Assembly: GCF_008638365.1 (NCBI RefSeq)
Contig: NZ_VWVU01000041.1
Span: 1 to 35,285, forward strand
DNA from: Nocardiopsis quinghaiensis
GTDB taxonomy: Bacteria; Actinomycetota; Actinomycetes; Streptosporangiales; Streptosporangiaceae
Direction: 5' to 3'
Length of the DNA stretch: 35,285 nt
Part shown: one piece after another, positions 1-7,296 of the stretch
Layout: each line of letters opens with the position of its first letter
How positions within the stretch are numbered: position 1 is the first letter of the stretch
Made by a program: the position numbers and the translations under genes
Notes under the pieces: model-generated
The model's database searches: none
What the model saw: only the letters and a program-made list of their open reading frames with translations
Told to the model about the DNA's origin: nothing

Positions 1-249
1 CGCGGCGGAGGTGATGGAGATCCCGCGGTCCTGCTCCATCTCCATCCAGTCCGAGGTCACACCCCGGCGGTCGCCCTTGCCGTGCACCGCCCCGGCGGAG
101 GAGATCGCCGCGGCGTGCAGCGCCAGCGCCTCGGTCAGCGTGGACTTACCGGCGTCGGGATGGGAGATCACCGCGAACGTCCGCCGACGGGACGCCTCAC
201 GCGCGACCTCTGACTCCTGCTTGGTGGCGCTCGCCGTGTCCACACTCAT
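1..249 (-). CDS. prfC: Peptide chain release factor 3, N-terminal part (cut by window edge)
   Basis: Only the first 83 codons are present; the gene runs off the left edge. The translation has the RF3-type GTPase start: the P-loop in FAVISHPDAGKSTLTEAL, then AVHGKGDRRGVTSDWMEMEQ and the switch-region RGISIT. In RF3 this GTPase removes RF1/RF2 from the ribosome after peptide release, and the SDWMEME...RGISI stretch separates RF3 from EF-G. The ATG at 247-249 is the first start in frame and is followed by a short polar leader before the G domain. The family identification is strong; completeness cannot be judged. Confidence 0.9.
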   Translation of the reverse strand, partial: MSVDTASATKQESEVAREASRRRTFAVISHPDAGKSTLTEALALHAAAISSAGAVHGKGDRRGVTSDWMEMEQDRGISITSAA

Positions 250-368
250 TTCCGCTGTCCGCTCCACCTCGTATGCTGCCCGGTTACCGGCTCCGTCCAG
301 CCTACGCGCGTCGTGGCGCCGACGGACCGCGCGGGTCGGCGGGCGCGAAGGTCCCCCGGGCCCGGTCC

Positions 369-1082
369 TCAGAAGCCCTCGGGGTCCTGGACGGCGGCGC
401 CGATGCGGCGGAGCAGCTCCTCACGGCCGGTGCCCCCGGGGTAGACCGCGACCAGCACGTGGTCGCTCCGGGGTTCCCGCTCGGCGTGCAGCATCGGCTC
501 GGCGGCCCGGCGGACGAAGTCCATGGCCTCGTCGAAGCCCGCCCACACCTCGCGGCTGTCCTGCTCCGGACGGCGCAGCCACCCCCGCAGGACGTGGTTG
601 TGCGCCGAGATGAGCGACGCGGCCGCCACACCCGCGGCCAGGGAGCGGCCCTCACCGCCCCCGCGCCGGGCCAGGTAGCTGCTGAACGCGGCCTGGTAAC
701 GGGCGGTCATCGCCACCTCCCGGTCGCGCAGCCGCGGATGGGCGCGCACCAGGCGGTAGCGGGGCACCGTGATCTCCGGGTCGCGCAGGTATCCCTGGAG
801 CACCAGGCGAGCGGCGGAGAAGACCGAGGTCAGCGGCTCGTCCGGGGATGCCTCCAGGTAGCGGACCACGGTGGAGAACAGCTCGTCGTGCTCGGCGAAG
901 AGGATGTCCTCCTTCGAGCCGAAGCGGCGGAAGAGGCTGCGGCGGCTCACACCCGTGGCGGTGGCGATCTGGTCCATCGTCGTGGCGTCGAAGCCGCTCT
1001 CGGTGAACAGCCGCACCGCGGCCAGCACCACCTCGCGGATGGCCGCACGCGGCTGGCCGCCTCGGCCTCCCGACCGTTCCAT
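369..1082 (-). CDS. TetR-family transcriptional regulator
   Basis: A 237-residue protein with a TetR N-terminal helix-turn-helix at about residues 14-60 (MDQIATATGVSRRSLFRRFG, followed by SKEDIL). The remaining 170 or so residues are a helical ligand-binding domain that cannot be assigned to a ligand. The open frame extends further upstream, but the ATG at 1080-1082 puts the HTH at the usual distance from the N terminus. It is divergent from the acyl-CoA dehydrogenase gene with about 150 nt between them, so it may control that gene and itself. The target is inferred from position only. Confidence 0.85.
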   Translation of the reverse strand: MERSGGRGGQPRAAIREVVLAAVRLFTESGFDATTMDQIATATGVSRRSLFRRFGSKEDILFAEHDELFSTVVRYLEASPDEPLTSVFSAARLVLQGYLRDPEITVPRYRLVRAHPRLRDREVAMTARYQAAFSSYLARRGGGEGRSLAAGVAAASLISAHNHVLRGWLRRPEQDSREVWAGFDEAMDFVRRAAEPMLHAEREPRSDHVLVAVYPGGTGREELLRRIGAAVQDPEGF

Positions 1083-1230
1083 GGGTCCGCCCCCTTCGCG
1101 CCGACATCCCGAAGCTATCCGAATCCGTCGGTGTACTTCGCCCTTTCCACCCCCTATTCTGACACCGGATGCCACAGAGAGGCACGCAGTGCCAAACACC
1201 GAGGGGCGACTCCCCCGGGGAGGGAAGCAG
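1083..1230. promoter_or_regulatory. Divergent intergenic region between tetR and the acyl-CoA dehydrogenase
   Basis: This 148-nt spacer must hold the promoters of both divergent genes. It contains an inverted repeat GGCAC-GCA-GTGCC at 1181-1193 and a TATTCT hexamer near 1155, either of which could be an operator or -10 element. The ribosome binding site AGGGAAG lies just before the ATG at 1231. Operator function is a guess; the repeat is short. Confidence 0.35.
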
Positions 1231-2385
1231 ATGAGCGACTTCGACCTGTTCAGGACCACCGAGGACCACGAGGAGCTGCGCGAGGCCGTGCGCTCCGTCG
1301 CCGAGGGCAGGATCGCCCCGCACGCGGCGGAGGTCGACGAGAAGAGCGCCTTCCCGCAGGAAGCCCTCGACGCCCTGGTCGCCACGGACTTCCACGCCCC
1401 GCACATCGCCGAGGAGTACGACGGCGTGGGCGCCGACGCCCTGGCCACCTGCATCGTCATCGAGGAGGTGGCCCGCGTGTGCGCCTCCTCCTCCCTGATC
1501 CCCGCGGTCAACAAGCTCGGCACCATGCCGCTGGTCCTGGGCGCCTCCGAAGAGGTCAAGCGCCGCTACCTGCCCGAGGTCGCCGGCGGCGAGGCGATGT
1601 TCTCCTACGGCCTGTCCGAGCGCGAGGCCGGCTCCGACACCGCGAGCATGCGCTCCCAGGCCGTTCCCGACGGCGACGGCTGGGTGCTCAACGGACAGAA
1701 GTCCTGGATCACCAACGCCGGGGTCAGCAAGTACTACACGGTGCTGGCCGTGACCGACCCCGAGGGCGCGCGCGGCCGCAACGTCTCGGCGTTCGTGCTG
1801 CACGCCGACGACGAGGGCTTCAGCCTGGGCGAGCCCGAGCGCAAGCTCGGTATCAAGGGCTCCCCCACCCGCGAGCTGTTCTTCGACAACGTGCGCGTTC
1901 CCGGCGACCGCATCGTCGGCGCCCCGGGCGAGGGCCTCAAGATCGCCCTGCGCACCCTGGACCACACGCGCGTCACCATCGGCGCGCAGGCCGTCGGCAT
2001 CGCCCAGGGCGCCCTGGACCAGGCCGTGGCCTACGTCAAGGAGCGCAAGCAGTTCGGCAAGCACATCGCCGAGTTCCAGGGCATCCAGTTCATGCTCGCC
2101 GACATGGCGATGAAGCTGGAGACCGCGCGCCAGATGGTCTACGTGGCCGCCGCCAAGTCCGAGCGGGGCGACGACGACCTGCCGTTCTACGGCGCGGCCG
2201 CCAAGTGCTACGCCTCCGACGCCGCCATGGAGATCACCACCGACGCCGTGCAGCTGCTGGGCGGCGCGGGCTACGTGAAGGACTTCCCGCTGGAGCGCAT
2301 GATGCGCGACGCGAAGATCACCCAGATCTACGAGGGCACCAACCAGGTCCAGCGCCTGGTCATGGCCCGCCAGCTGCTGAAGTAG
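1231..2385 (+). CDS. Acyl-CoA dehydrogenase
   Basis: A 384-residue FAD-dependent acyl-CoA dehydrogenase of normal family length. Such enzymes introduce the alpha,beta double bond in acyl-CoA thioesters and pass electrons to electron-transfer flavoprotein. Visible signatures are the FAD/substrate-binding SEREAGSDTASM, the mid-domain KSWITNA, the C-terminal KERKQFGKHIAEFQGIQFM and the terminal QIYEGTNQVQR. The glutamate in YEGT (about E368) is the usual catalytic base of short- and medium-chain members. The start at 1231 is preceded by AGGGAAG and matches the family N terminus (LFRTTEDHEELREAV); longer in-frame starts would add unrelated sequence. Substrate chain length cannot be read from the sequence. 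Confidence 0.93.
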   Translation: MSDFDLFRTTEDHEELREAVRSVAEGRIAPHAAEVDEKSAFPQEALDALVATDFHAPHIAEEYDGVGADALATCIVIEEVARVCASSSLIPAVNKLGTMPLVLGASEEVKRRYLPEVAGGEAMFSYGLSEREAGSDTASMRSQAVPDGDGWVLNGQKSWITNAGVSKYYTVLAVTDPEGARGRNVSAFVLHADDEGFSLGEPERKLGIKGSPTRELFFDNVRVPGDRIVGAPGEGLKIALRTLDHTRVTIGAQAVGIAQGALDQAVAYVKERKQFGKHIAEFQGIQFMLADMAMKLETARQMVYVAAAKSERGDDDLPFYGAAAKCYASDAAMEITTDAVQLLGGAGYVKDFPLERMMRDAKITQIYEGTNQVQRLVMARQLLK

Positions 2386-2404
2386 ACCGGTTCACGAGGC
2401 AGGG

Positions 2405-2429
2405 CGCCCGTCCCCTCCCGGGACGGGCG
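2405..2429. terminator. Hairpin terminator between convergent genes
   Basis: Perfect 10-bp arms CGCCCGTCCC and GGGACGGGCG around a 5-nt loop lie between the stops of the convergent acyl-CoA dehydrogenase and reductase genes. It has no long T-run but could serve both directions. Confidence 0.7.
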
Positions 2430-2443
2430 TTCGGCGCCTCGGA

Positions 2444-3256
2444 TCAGAGCAGGGCCTCGCGGGCGAAGCGGGCCAGCGGGATGGGATCGCGCTTCAGGGC
2501 GGCGCGCACGTCCTCGGTGACCTCGGCGGCGCGTCCGGCGACGGCGGCGGCGAAACGCTCGTTGAACGTGTCCACGTACCGCTCGCCCCACCCCCGGTCG
2601 GTGGCGCGGAAGTAGAAGCCCGCCTCGTCGACGGCCTTGAACCGCCACACCGGGCTCTCGGTGCCCCTGGTCTGCCTGACCATCTCGCGGAAGGTGAGCG
2701 CCTGCGGACCCGTGAGCGTGTACTCCCTGCCGCTGTGGTCGTCCAGCAGCGCGGCCACGGCGGTGTCGGCGACGTCGCGGGCGTCCACGAAGCTGATCGC
2801 CGTCTTCTTCCTGACCGGCAGTTCGAGGCGGCCGTTGCGGGCACGCGCCATGCTGGCGAACGTCCCCTCGGTGAAGTCCTGGAAGAGCCAGTTGGACCGC
2901 AGCACGGTCCACTGGTCGAACAGGCCCTTGGCCCGCGACTCGGCGGCGCGCTGGTCGGAGTCCGACGGCGCGTGCTCGGTTCCCATGGCCGTCATGACCA
3001 CGGCGTTGCCGACCCCGGCCCCCGCCGCCTTCTCCAGGAATCCGGCGACCCTGTTGCCCAGGGCGCTTCCGACCGGCGTCACCACGAAGACGCTCTTCAC
3101 GCCGTCGAGGATCTCGTCCCAGTTGGAGGTGTCGGTCCAGTCCAGACGCGTCTGTGAGGTGCGGGACGCGCCCGTCGCGGGCAGGCCGCGGCTCCTCAGT
3201 TGGGTGAGGACGCGTCGGCCCACCATTCCGGTGGCTCCGGTGACCAGAGTGCTCAT
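2444..3256 (-). CDS. NmrA-like atypical short-chain dehydrogenase (NAD(P)-binding)
   Basis: A 270-residue protein that opens with a Rossmann glycine motif, VTGATGMVGRRV (about residues 5-16), followed by an SDWN-poor, NmrA-type core (TRLDWTDTSNWDEILDGV, VFVVTPVG, FVDARDVADTAVAAL). These are features of the atypical SDR/NmrA family, which includes NAD(P)H:quinone reductases and redox-sensing non-enzymatic members. The start at 3254-3256 begins directly with the nucleotide-binding strand; a start 13 codons upstream would add a non-conserved extension. It stands alone, convergent with the acyl-CoA dehydrogenase. The substrate is unknown. Confidence 0.85.
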   Translation of the reverse strand: MSTLVTGATGMVGRRVLTQLRSRGLPATGASRTSQTRLDWTDTSNWDEILDGVKSVFVVTPVGSALGNRVAGFLEKAAGAGVGNAVVMTAMGTEHAPSDSDQRAAESRAKGLFDQWTVLRSNWLFQDFTEGTFASMARARNGRLELPVRKKTAISFVDARDVADTAVAALLDDHSGREYTLTGPQALTFREMVRQTRGTESPVWRFKAVDEAGFYFRATDRGWGERYVDTFNERFAAAVAGRAAEVTEDVRAALKRDPIPLARFAREALL

Positions 3257-3352
3257 CGGTCCCAAGGTACCGACACGCGGTACCCGACCTGACACGAACC
3301 GCCCGGGACACCGCGATCGCCGGACCGGTCCGTCCCCGGACGCGGCCCCTCC

Positions 3353-3592
3353 TCAGGCCCGGCTCCGAGGCCGCAGCGCCTCCGTCCCCAGCACCAGGGC
3401 GGCCCCGGCGGCGGCCACACCGAGGTTGGCGAGGACCTCGTAGCCCTCGAAGAGCGCCACGTGGGGCACGACGAACCGGTTGAACGAGTTGAGGACGACG
3501 CCCAGGAACGGCTGGGCCCAGAGGTGGTCGACGGCACCGCTGACGCCGACGAGGAGGAGCAGGACTCCGACGCCCTGAATGACCTTGCGCAT
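3353..3592 (-). CDS. Small two-TM membrane protein, hypothetical
   Basis: A 79-residue protein with two hydrophobic stretches (VIQGVGVLLLLVGVSGAV near the N terminus and LANLGVAAAGAALVLGTEAL near the C terminus) separated by a more polar, aromatic middle. The start MRKVIQ at 3590-3592 places the first helix immediately at the N terminus; a longer upstream frame has no membrane character. I recognise no family with certainty. It sits between a reductase gene and a divergent sensor kinase gene, with no sign of operon linkage to either. Confidence 0.6.
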   Translation of the reverse strand: MRKVIQGVGVLLLLVGVSGAVDHLWAQPFLGVVLNSFNRFVVPHVALFEGYEVLANLGVAAAGAALVLGTEALRPRSRA

Positions 3593-3771
3593 ACCCGCGA
3601 CACTAGGCGGCGGCCTCCCCGCCGCACATCGGCCGTCCGTCCAGTCCTCCCGGCCACCCGTACGACCATCGGACCGCCGCACGACCAAAGCATGACACCC
3701 GGTGGCCTCGGTGGGGCCCGCGTGGCCGGACGCCTCCTCCCCGTCCGGAGGCGGACGTAGACTGCCCAGCG

Positions 3772-4947
3772 ATGAACGCCATGTCCGTTCCGCGTCGGCG
3801 CGGTGCGCGCGACTGGATCGTGGACTCCTCCGCCTTCCTGCTCGCGCTCCTCTTCGCACTGGTGAGCGCCGCCGAACTCCCCGACTTCCCCGCCTCCGAA
3901 CCCGTCCTGCCCGTCCTGCCCGTGTGGCTCAAGGCCTCCGACGCGCTCCTCACCCTCCTGGGCTGCCTGTCCCTGTGGTGGCGCCGCCGCTGGCCGGTCC
4001 AGATCGCCGTCGCGCTCGTCCTGTTCTCCGCCGTCTCCGGCCTGGTCGCGGGCGCCATGCTCATCGCCCTGTTCACCCTGGCCGTGCACCGGCCGCCCCG
4101 CACCAGCCTGGCGGTGTACGGACTGAGCGTGGGCGCCGCGTTCGTGAACTCCGCCCTGTGGCCCGACCCGCACGCCCCCTTCCTCGTGCTCTTCCTCCTG
4201 GGGGCGGCCCTCCAGGGCGCCGTGACGGGGTGGGGGCTCACCGTCCACCACCGGCGCGAGCTGGTGGAGTCGCTGCGCGACCGCGCCGTGCACGCCGAGA
4301 CCGAGGCGCGGCTGCGCGCCGAGCACGCCCAGCACCAGGTCCGCGAGGCCATGGCCCGCGAGATCCACGACGTGCTCGGGCACCGGCTGTCCCTGCTCAG
4401 CGTGCACGCGGGTGCCCTGGAGTACCGTCCGGACGCCCCCGCCGAGGAGGTGGCCCGTTCGGCGAAGGTGATCCGGGAGAGCGCCCACCAGGCCCTCCAG
4501 GACCTGCGCGAGGTGATCGGGGTGCTGCGTGCCCCGGTCGGGGAGCTGCCGCAGCCGACCATGGCCGACCTCCAGCAGTTGGTGGAGGAGGCCGACGAGG
4601 CGGGGGCCCGTGTGGAGTTCGTGGAGGAGTACGGCGGAACGGTTCCGGATCGCGCCGGCCGCACCGCCTACCGGATCGTCCAGGAGGGGTTGACGAACGT
4701 GCGCAAGCACGCCCCGGGCGCGGACACGCGCGTGCTGGTCAGGGGAGCGCCCGGCGACGGACTGGTGGTGGAGGTGCGCAACGGGCCCTCCTCCGGGCCC
4801 GCGCCCGCCGCCGCGGGAGGGGACGGGCGCGGTCAGGGCCTCGCCGGTCTCGCCGAACGGGTGTCCCTCGCCTCCGGACACCTGGAGCACGGCCCGGACT
4901 CCGGTGGTGGCTGGCGGTTGTCGGCCTGGCTACCGTGGCCGATTTGA
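3772..4947 (+). CDS. DesK/NarL-type sensor histidine kinase
   Basis: A 391-residue membrane kinase. About four hydrophobic segments fill residues 15-155. They are followed by a HisKA_3 dimerisation domain with the phospho-acceptor His in AREIHDVLGHRLSLLS (about H199), then a HATPase_c domain (AYRIVQEGLTNVRKHA as N-box, GRGQGLAGLAERV as the G region). Partner regulators are NarL-type, which fits the LuxR-type response regulator downstream. The stop codon at 4945-4947 coincides with the inferred right end of an IS200/IS605-type remnant, so the last few residues and the stop may come from the insertion. The catalytic domain looks complete. Confidence 0.93.
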   Translation: MNAMSVPRRRGARDWIVDSSAFLLALLFALVSAAELPDFPASEPVLPVLPVWLKASDALLTLLGCLSLWWRRRWPVQIAVALVLFSAVSGLVAGAMLIALFTLAVHRPPRTSLAVYGLSVGAAFVNSALWPDPHAPFLVLFLLGAALQGAVTGWGLTVHHRRELVESLRDRAVHAETEARLRAEHAQHQVREAMAREIHDVLGHRLSLLSVHAGALEYRPDAPAEEVARSAKVIRESAHQALQDLREVIGVLRAPVGELPQPTMADLQQLVEEADEAGARVEFVEEYGGTVPDRAGRTAYRIVQEGLTNVRKHAPGADTRVLVRGAPGDGLVVEVRNGPSSGPAPAAAGGDGRGQGLAGLAERVSLASGHLEHGPDSGGGWRLSAWLPWPI

Positions 4948-4953
4948 CTTCCT

Positions 4954-4973
4954 CTCTTGCCTGGAGACAGGAG
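4954..4973. repeat. Right-end hairpin of the IS200/IS605-like remnant
   Basis: The arms CTCTTGCCT and AGACAGGAG form a 9-bp stem with one mismatch and a 2-nt loop. On the minus strand it is followed by GAGGAAGTCAA, the usual layout of an IS605-family right end, which also forms the 3' end of the TnpB guide RNA in active elements. Confidence 0.6.
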
Positions 4974-4986
4974 ATTCCGGAACCAC

Positions 4987-5395
4987 CTACCGGTGGTTCG
5001 GGGCCCTGGCCCCGTCACGGGTGGCCCCGTGGCCTTCCTGTCTCACCGCCGGTCGCCCCGTCCGGGAGGACTCCCGTTGAGGTCTCACACCAGCTCCGCA
5101 GGCAAGAACCGCCAGCCCGGCGGCTTCGAGGTTGTTCGCCGCGTTCACATCCCGGTCATGAGTGGCCCCGCACCTCGGACAGGTCCACTCGCGCACGTTC
5201 AGCGGCAGCCACGCGTGCACGTAGCCGCACCCGGGCGCCGAACACAGCCGGGAAGAGGGAAAGAACCGGTCGACCACGACCAAACCCCGTCCGTACCAGG
5301 CGCACACACCCGAACGTGCGCGAGAGCTCGGCCGCCTGCGCATCATCGGGGTGGAAGCGGTACTTGAACGCCCGCTTCACGGTCTTGCCCGCCAT
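4987..5395 (-). pseudogene. tnpB: TnpB RNA-guided nuclease, internally deleted and frameshifted
   Basis: The N-terminal start of TnpB is read from 5395 (KRAFKYRFHPDDAQAAELSR, then TFGCVRLV). In a different frame the C-terminal end follows, with YGRGLVVVDRFFPSS, a zinc ribbon (C-x4-C and CPRC) and the third RuvC motif DRDVNAANN. The middle of the protein, including the first two RuvC motifs, is missing. The join is at about 5295-5310 (the region coding for CVRLV in one frame and CAWYGRG in the other). Full TnpB proteins are about 380-400 residues; roughly 110 remain here, in two frames. It cannot encode an active nuclease. Confidence 0.82.
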
Positions 5396-5514
5396 GGGTC
5401 ACAGCGCAGTAGTCGCCCTGTGGTCATGTGAGGGAAAGTGACAAGAAAGCGACAGGAAGGAGAGGGCGTTTCCTCCTCGCCCTGAAGGACGGGGTTTCCA
5501 CGCCCGACAACCAA

Positions 5515-6198
5515 ATGAGCGAGACGGAGCGCGGGCGGATCGGGGTCGTGATCGTCGACGACGACGCGCTGGTGCGGGTCGGCCTGGTGATGATGATGGG
5601 CGGTGCGCCCGACATCAGGGTGCTGGCCGAGGCCGAGGACGGCGGCGCGGTGCTCGACCTGGTGCGGCGGCACTCCCCCGACGTGGTCCTGATGGACATC
5701 CGCATGCCCACGGTGGACGGGCTGACCGCCACCGAGCGCCTGCGCGCCCTGGAGAGCCCGCCGGAGGTGTTGGTGCTGACCACCTTCGACGCCGACGAGC
5801 ACGTACTGCGCGCCCTGCGGGCGGGCGCGGCCGGGTTCCTGCTCAAGGACACCCCTCCGACGGAGATCGTGGAGTCGGTGCGCCAGGTGTCCCGGGGGAT
5901 GTCGGTGCTGTCCCCGACGGTGACGCGGCGGCTGATCGACCGGGTGGGCGCCAACGACCACGGCGAGCGGGCCGACCGCGCGCGCCGGCGACTGGCGGCG
6001 CTCAACGGCCGGGAGCTGGAGGTGGCCGTGGCGGTCGGCGAGGGGCGGTCCAACGCCGACATCGCCTCGGCCCTGTTCCTGAGCGTGCCGACGGTCAAGA
6101 CGCACATGTCGAACATCCTCACCAAACTCAGGCTCAACAACCGGGTCCAGGTGGCGCTGCTGGTGCACGACGCCCGGCTCCTGGACGAGAGCGGCTGA
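5515..6198 (+). CDS. LuxR/NarL-type response regulator
   Basis: A 227-residue regulator. It has a receiver domain with the acidic cluster VIVDDDALVRVGL, the phospho-acceptor Asp in VVLMDIRMP (about D61) and the conserved Lys in FLLKDT (about K111), followed by a LuxR-type HTH (LNGRELEVAVAVGEGRSNAD, then VPTVKTHMSNILTKL). It is the expected partner of the upstream DesK-type kinase. The ATG at 5515 gives the normal receiver start but has no visible ribosome binding site, because an IS remnant lies directly upstream. A GTG at 5428 is in frame through the IS end and would add 29 unrelated residues. The start, and the current expression level, are therefore uncertain. Confidence 0.9.
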   Translation: MSETERGRIGVVIVDDDALVRVGLVMMMGGAPDIRVLAEAEDGGAVLDLVRRHSPDVVLMDIRMPTVDGLTATERLRALESPPEVLVLTTFDADEHVLRALRAGAAGFLLKDTPPTEIVESVRQVSRGMSVLSPTVTRRLIDRVGANDHGERADRARRRLAALNGRELEVAVAVGEGRSNADIASALFLSVPTVKTHMSNILTKLRLNNRVQVALLVHDARLLDESG

Positions 6199-6335
6199 CG
6201 CACCCGTTCGGCCCGGCCCGGCTCGACCCGGCCGCATACCGCGTACCGCTCCGGCGCGGTGCGTGGTGCGTGGTGCGCGGCACCGTTCTGGGTAGTCGGG
6301 AAGGGACTCAGGACCCGGCACGAGGGGAGGACGCG

Positions 6336-7271
6336 GTGTCCCAGGCGTGCGACGGCGACGACTACACCGGTGTGCTCGACGCCGTCATGGACAGGGTGCG
6401 GCCGCGCGTCGGTGAGGGGAAGGTCGCCGGCTACATCCCCGAACTGGCCAGGGTGGACCCGGACCAGTTCGGCATCGCGGTCGCCACGGTGGACGGTGAC
6501 CTGTACCGCGCCGGCGGCCGTGCCGACACGCGCTTCTCCATGCAGAGCGTCACCAAGGTGTTCACCCTGGCCCTGGTGATGAGCGAGTCCGGCGGCAGCG
6601 TGTGGGGGCGGCTCCACCGCGAGCCGTCGGGCACGCCCTTCAACTCCCTGTACCACCTGGAGTTCGAGGAGGGCGTCCCGCGCAACCCGATGGTCAACCC
6701 GGGCGCGCTCATCGTCACCGACCAGCTGCTGACCGACACGGGGGACGCCTCCGGCGCGCTGCGGGAGCTGCTGCGCACGGAGGCGGACGCCCCCGACCTG
6801 CGCCCGGACGAGGTGGTCGCGCGCTCGGAGAGGGAGCACGGGGACCGCAACCGCGCGCTGGCCCACCTCATGGCGAGCTTCGGCACCATACACAACCCGG
6901 TGCCGGACGTGCTGGAGCACTACTTCCGGCAGTGCTCGGTCACCATCAGCTGCGAGGAGCTGGCCAGGGCGGGGCTGCTGCTGGCGCGCCACGGCAGGCG
7001 CGCGGACGGCTCCCAGATGCTCAGCAGGCCCGACGCGCGCCGCATCATGGCGGTGATGCTCACCTGCGGCACCTACGACGCCGCGGGCGAGTTCGCCTAC
7101 CGTGTCGGTCTCCCCTGCAAGAGCGGGGTGGGCGGCGGCATCCTCGCGATCGTGCCGGGGAGGTGCTCGGTGGCGGCGTGGGGCCCGGGCCTGGACGCCA
7201 AGGGCAACTCGGTGACGGCGGCGCTGGCCCTGGAGGCCTTCACCGACATCACCAACTGCTCGGTGTTCTGA
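6336..7271 (+). CDS. glsA: Glutaminase (GlsA family)
   Basis: A 311-residue protein of normal length for bacterial glutaminase A, which hydrolyses L-glutamine to glutamate and ammonia. It belongs to the serine-dependent beta-lactamase-like fold; the catalytic Ser-x-x-Lys is visible in FSMQSVTKVF (about S71/K74). Other family blocks are YIPELARVDPDQFGIAV, NPMVNPGALIV and KSGVGGGILAIVPG. The GTG at 6336 is chosen because GAGGGGAGG lies 6-14 nt upstream; a start 22 codons earlier lacks such a site. It is convergent with the Ser/Thr kinase gene, with only 25 nt between the stops. Confidence 0.93.
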   Translation: MSQACDGDDYTGVLDAVMDRVRPRVGEGKVAGYIPELARVDPDQFGIAVATVDGDLYRAGGRADTRFSMQSVTKVFTLALVMSESGGSVWGRLHREPSGTPFNSLYHLEFEEGVPRNPMVNPGALIVTDQLLTDTGDASGALRELLRTEADAPDLRPDEVVARSEREHGDRNRALAHLMASFGTIHNPVPDVLEHYFRQCSVTISCEELARAGLLLARHGRRADGSQMLSRPDARRIMAVMLTCGTYDAAGEFAYRVGLPCKSGVGGGILAIVPGRCSVAAWGPGLDAKGNSVTAALALEAFTDITNCSVF

Positions 7272-7296
7272 CCCTCGGTCGTCGTGCCCGGGGCCC

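Larger units (their letters stand above)
4944..5514 (-). mobile_element. Decayed IS200/IS605-family element carrying a tnpB remnant
   Basis: The segment between the kinase and response-regulator genes resembles an IS1341/IS605-type element on the minus strand. The right end carries a hairpin (4954-4973) followed by GAAGTCAA, with the terminal TCAA at 4947-4944, as in known right ends of this family. The opposite side has a second hairpin (about 5476-5503) with the familiar CCCTGAAGGACGGGG core upstream of the tnpB start. There are no target duplications, as expected for this family. The left boundary is not precisely visible and could lie anywhere from 5450 to 5514. No tnpA is present. Confidence 0.7.

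Noticed and set aside
273..2615. A 780-codon plus-strand frame across tetR and the acyl-CoA dehydrogenase
   Set aside because: It is a GC-rich shadow frame, Arg/Gly/Pro-heavy, in conflict with two well-supported genes.
3702..5441. A 579-codon plus-strand frame over the sensor kinase
   Set aside because: It is a shadow frame of the kinase gene, composed of Arg/Pro/Gly repeats.
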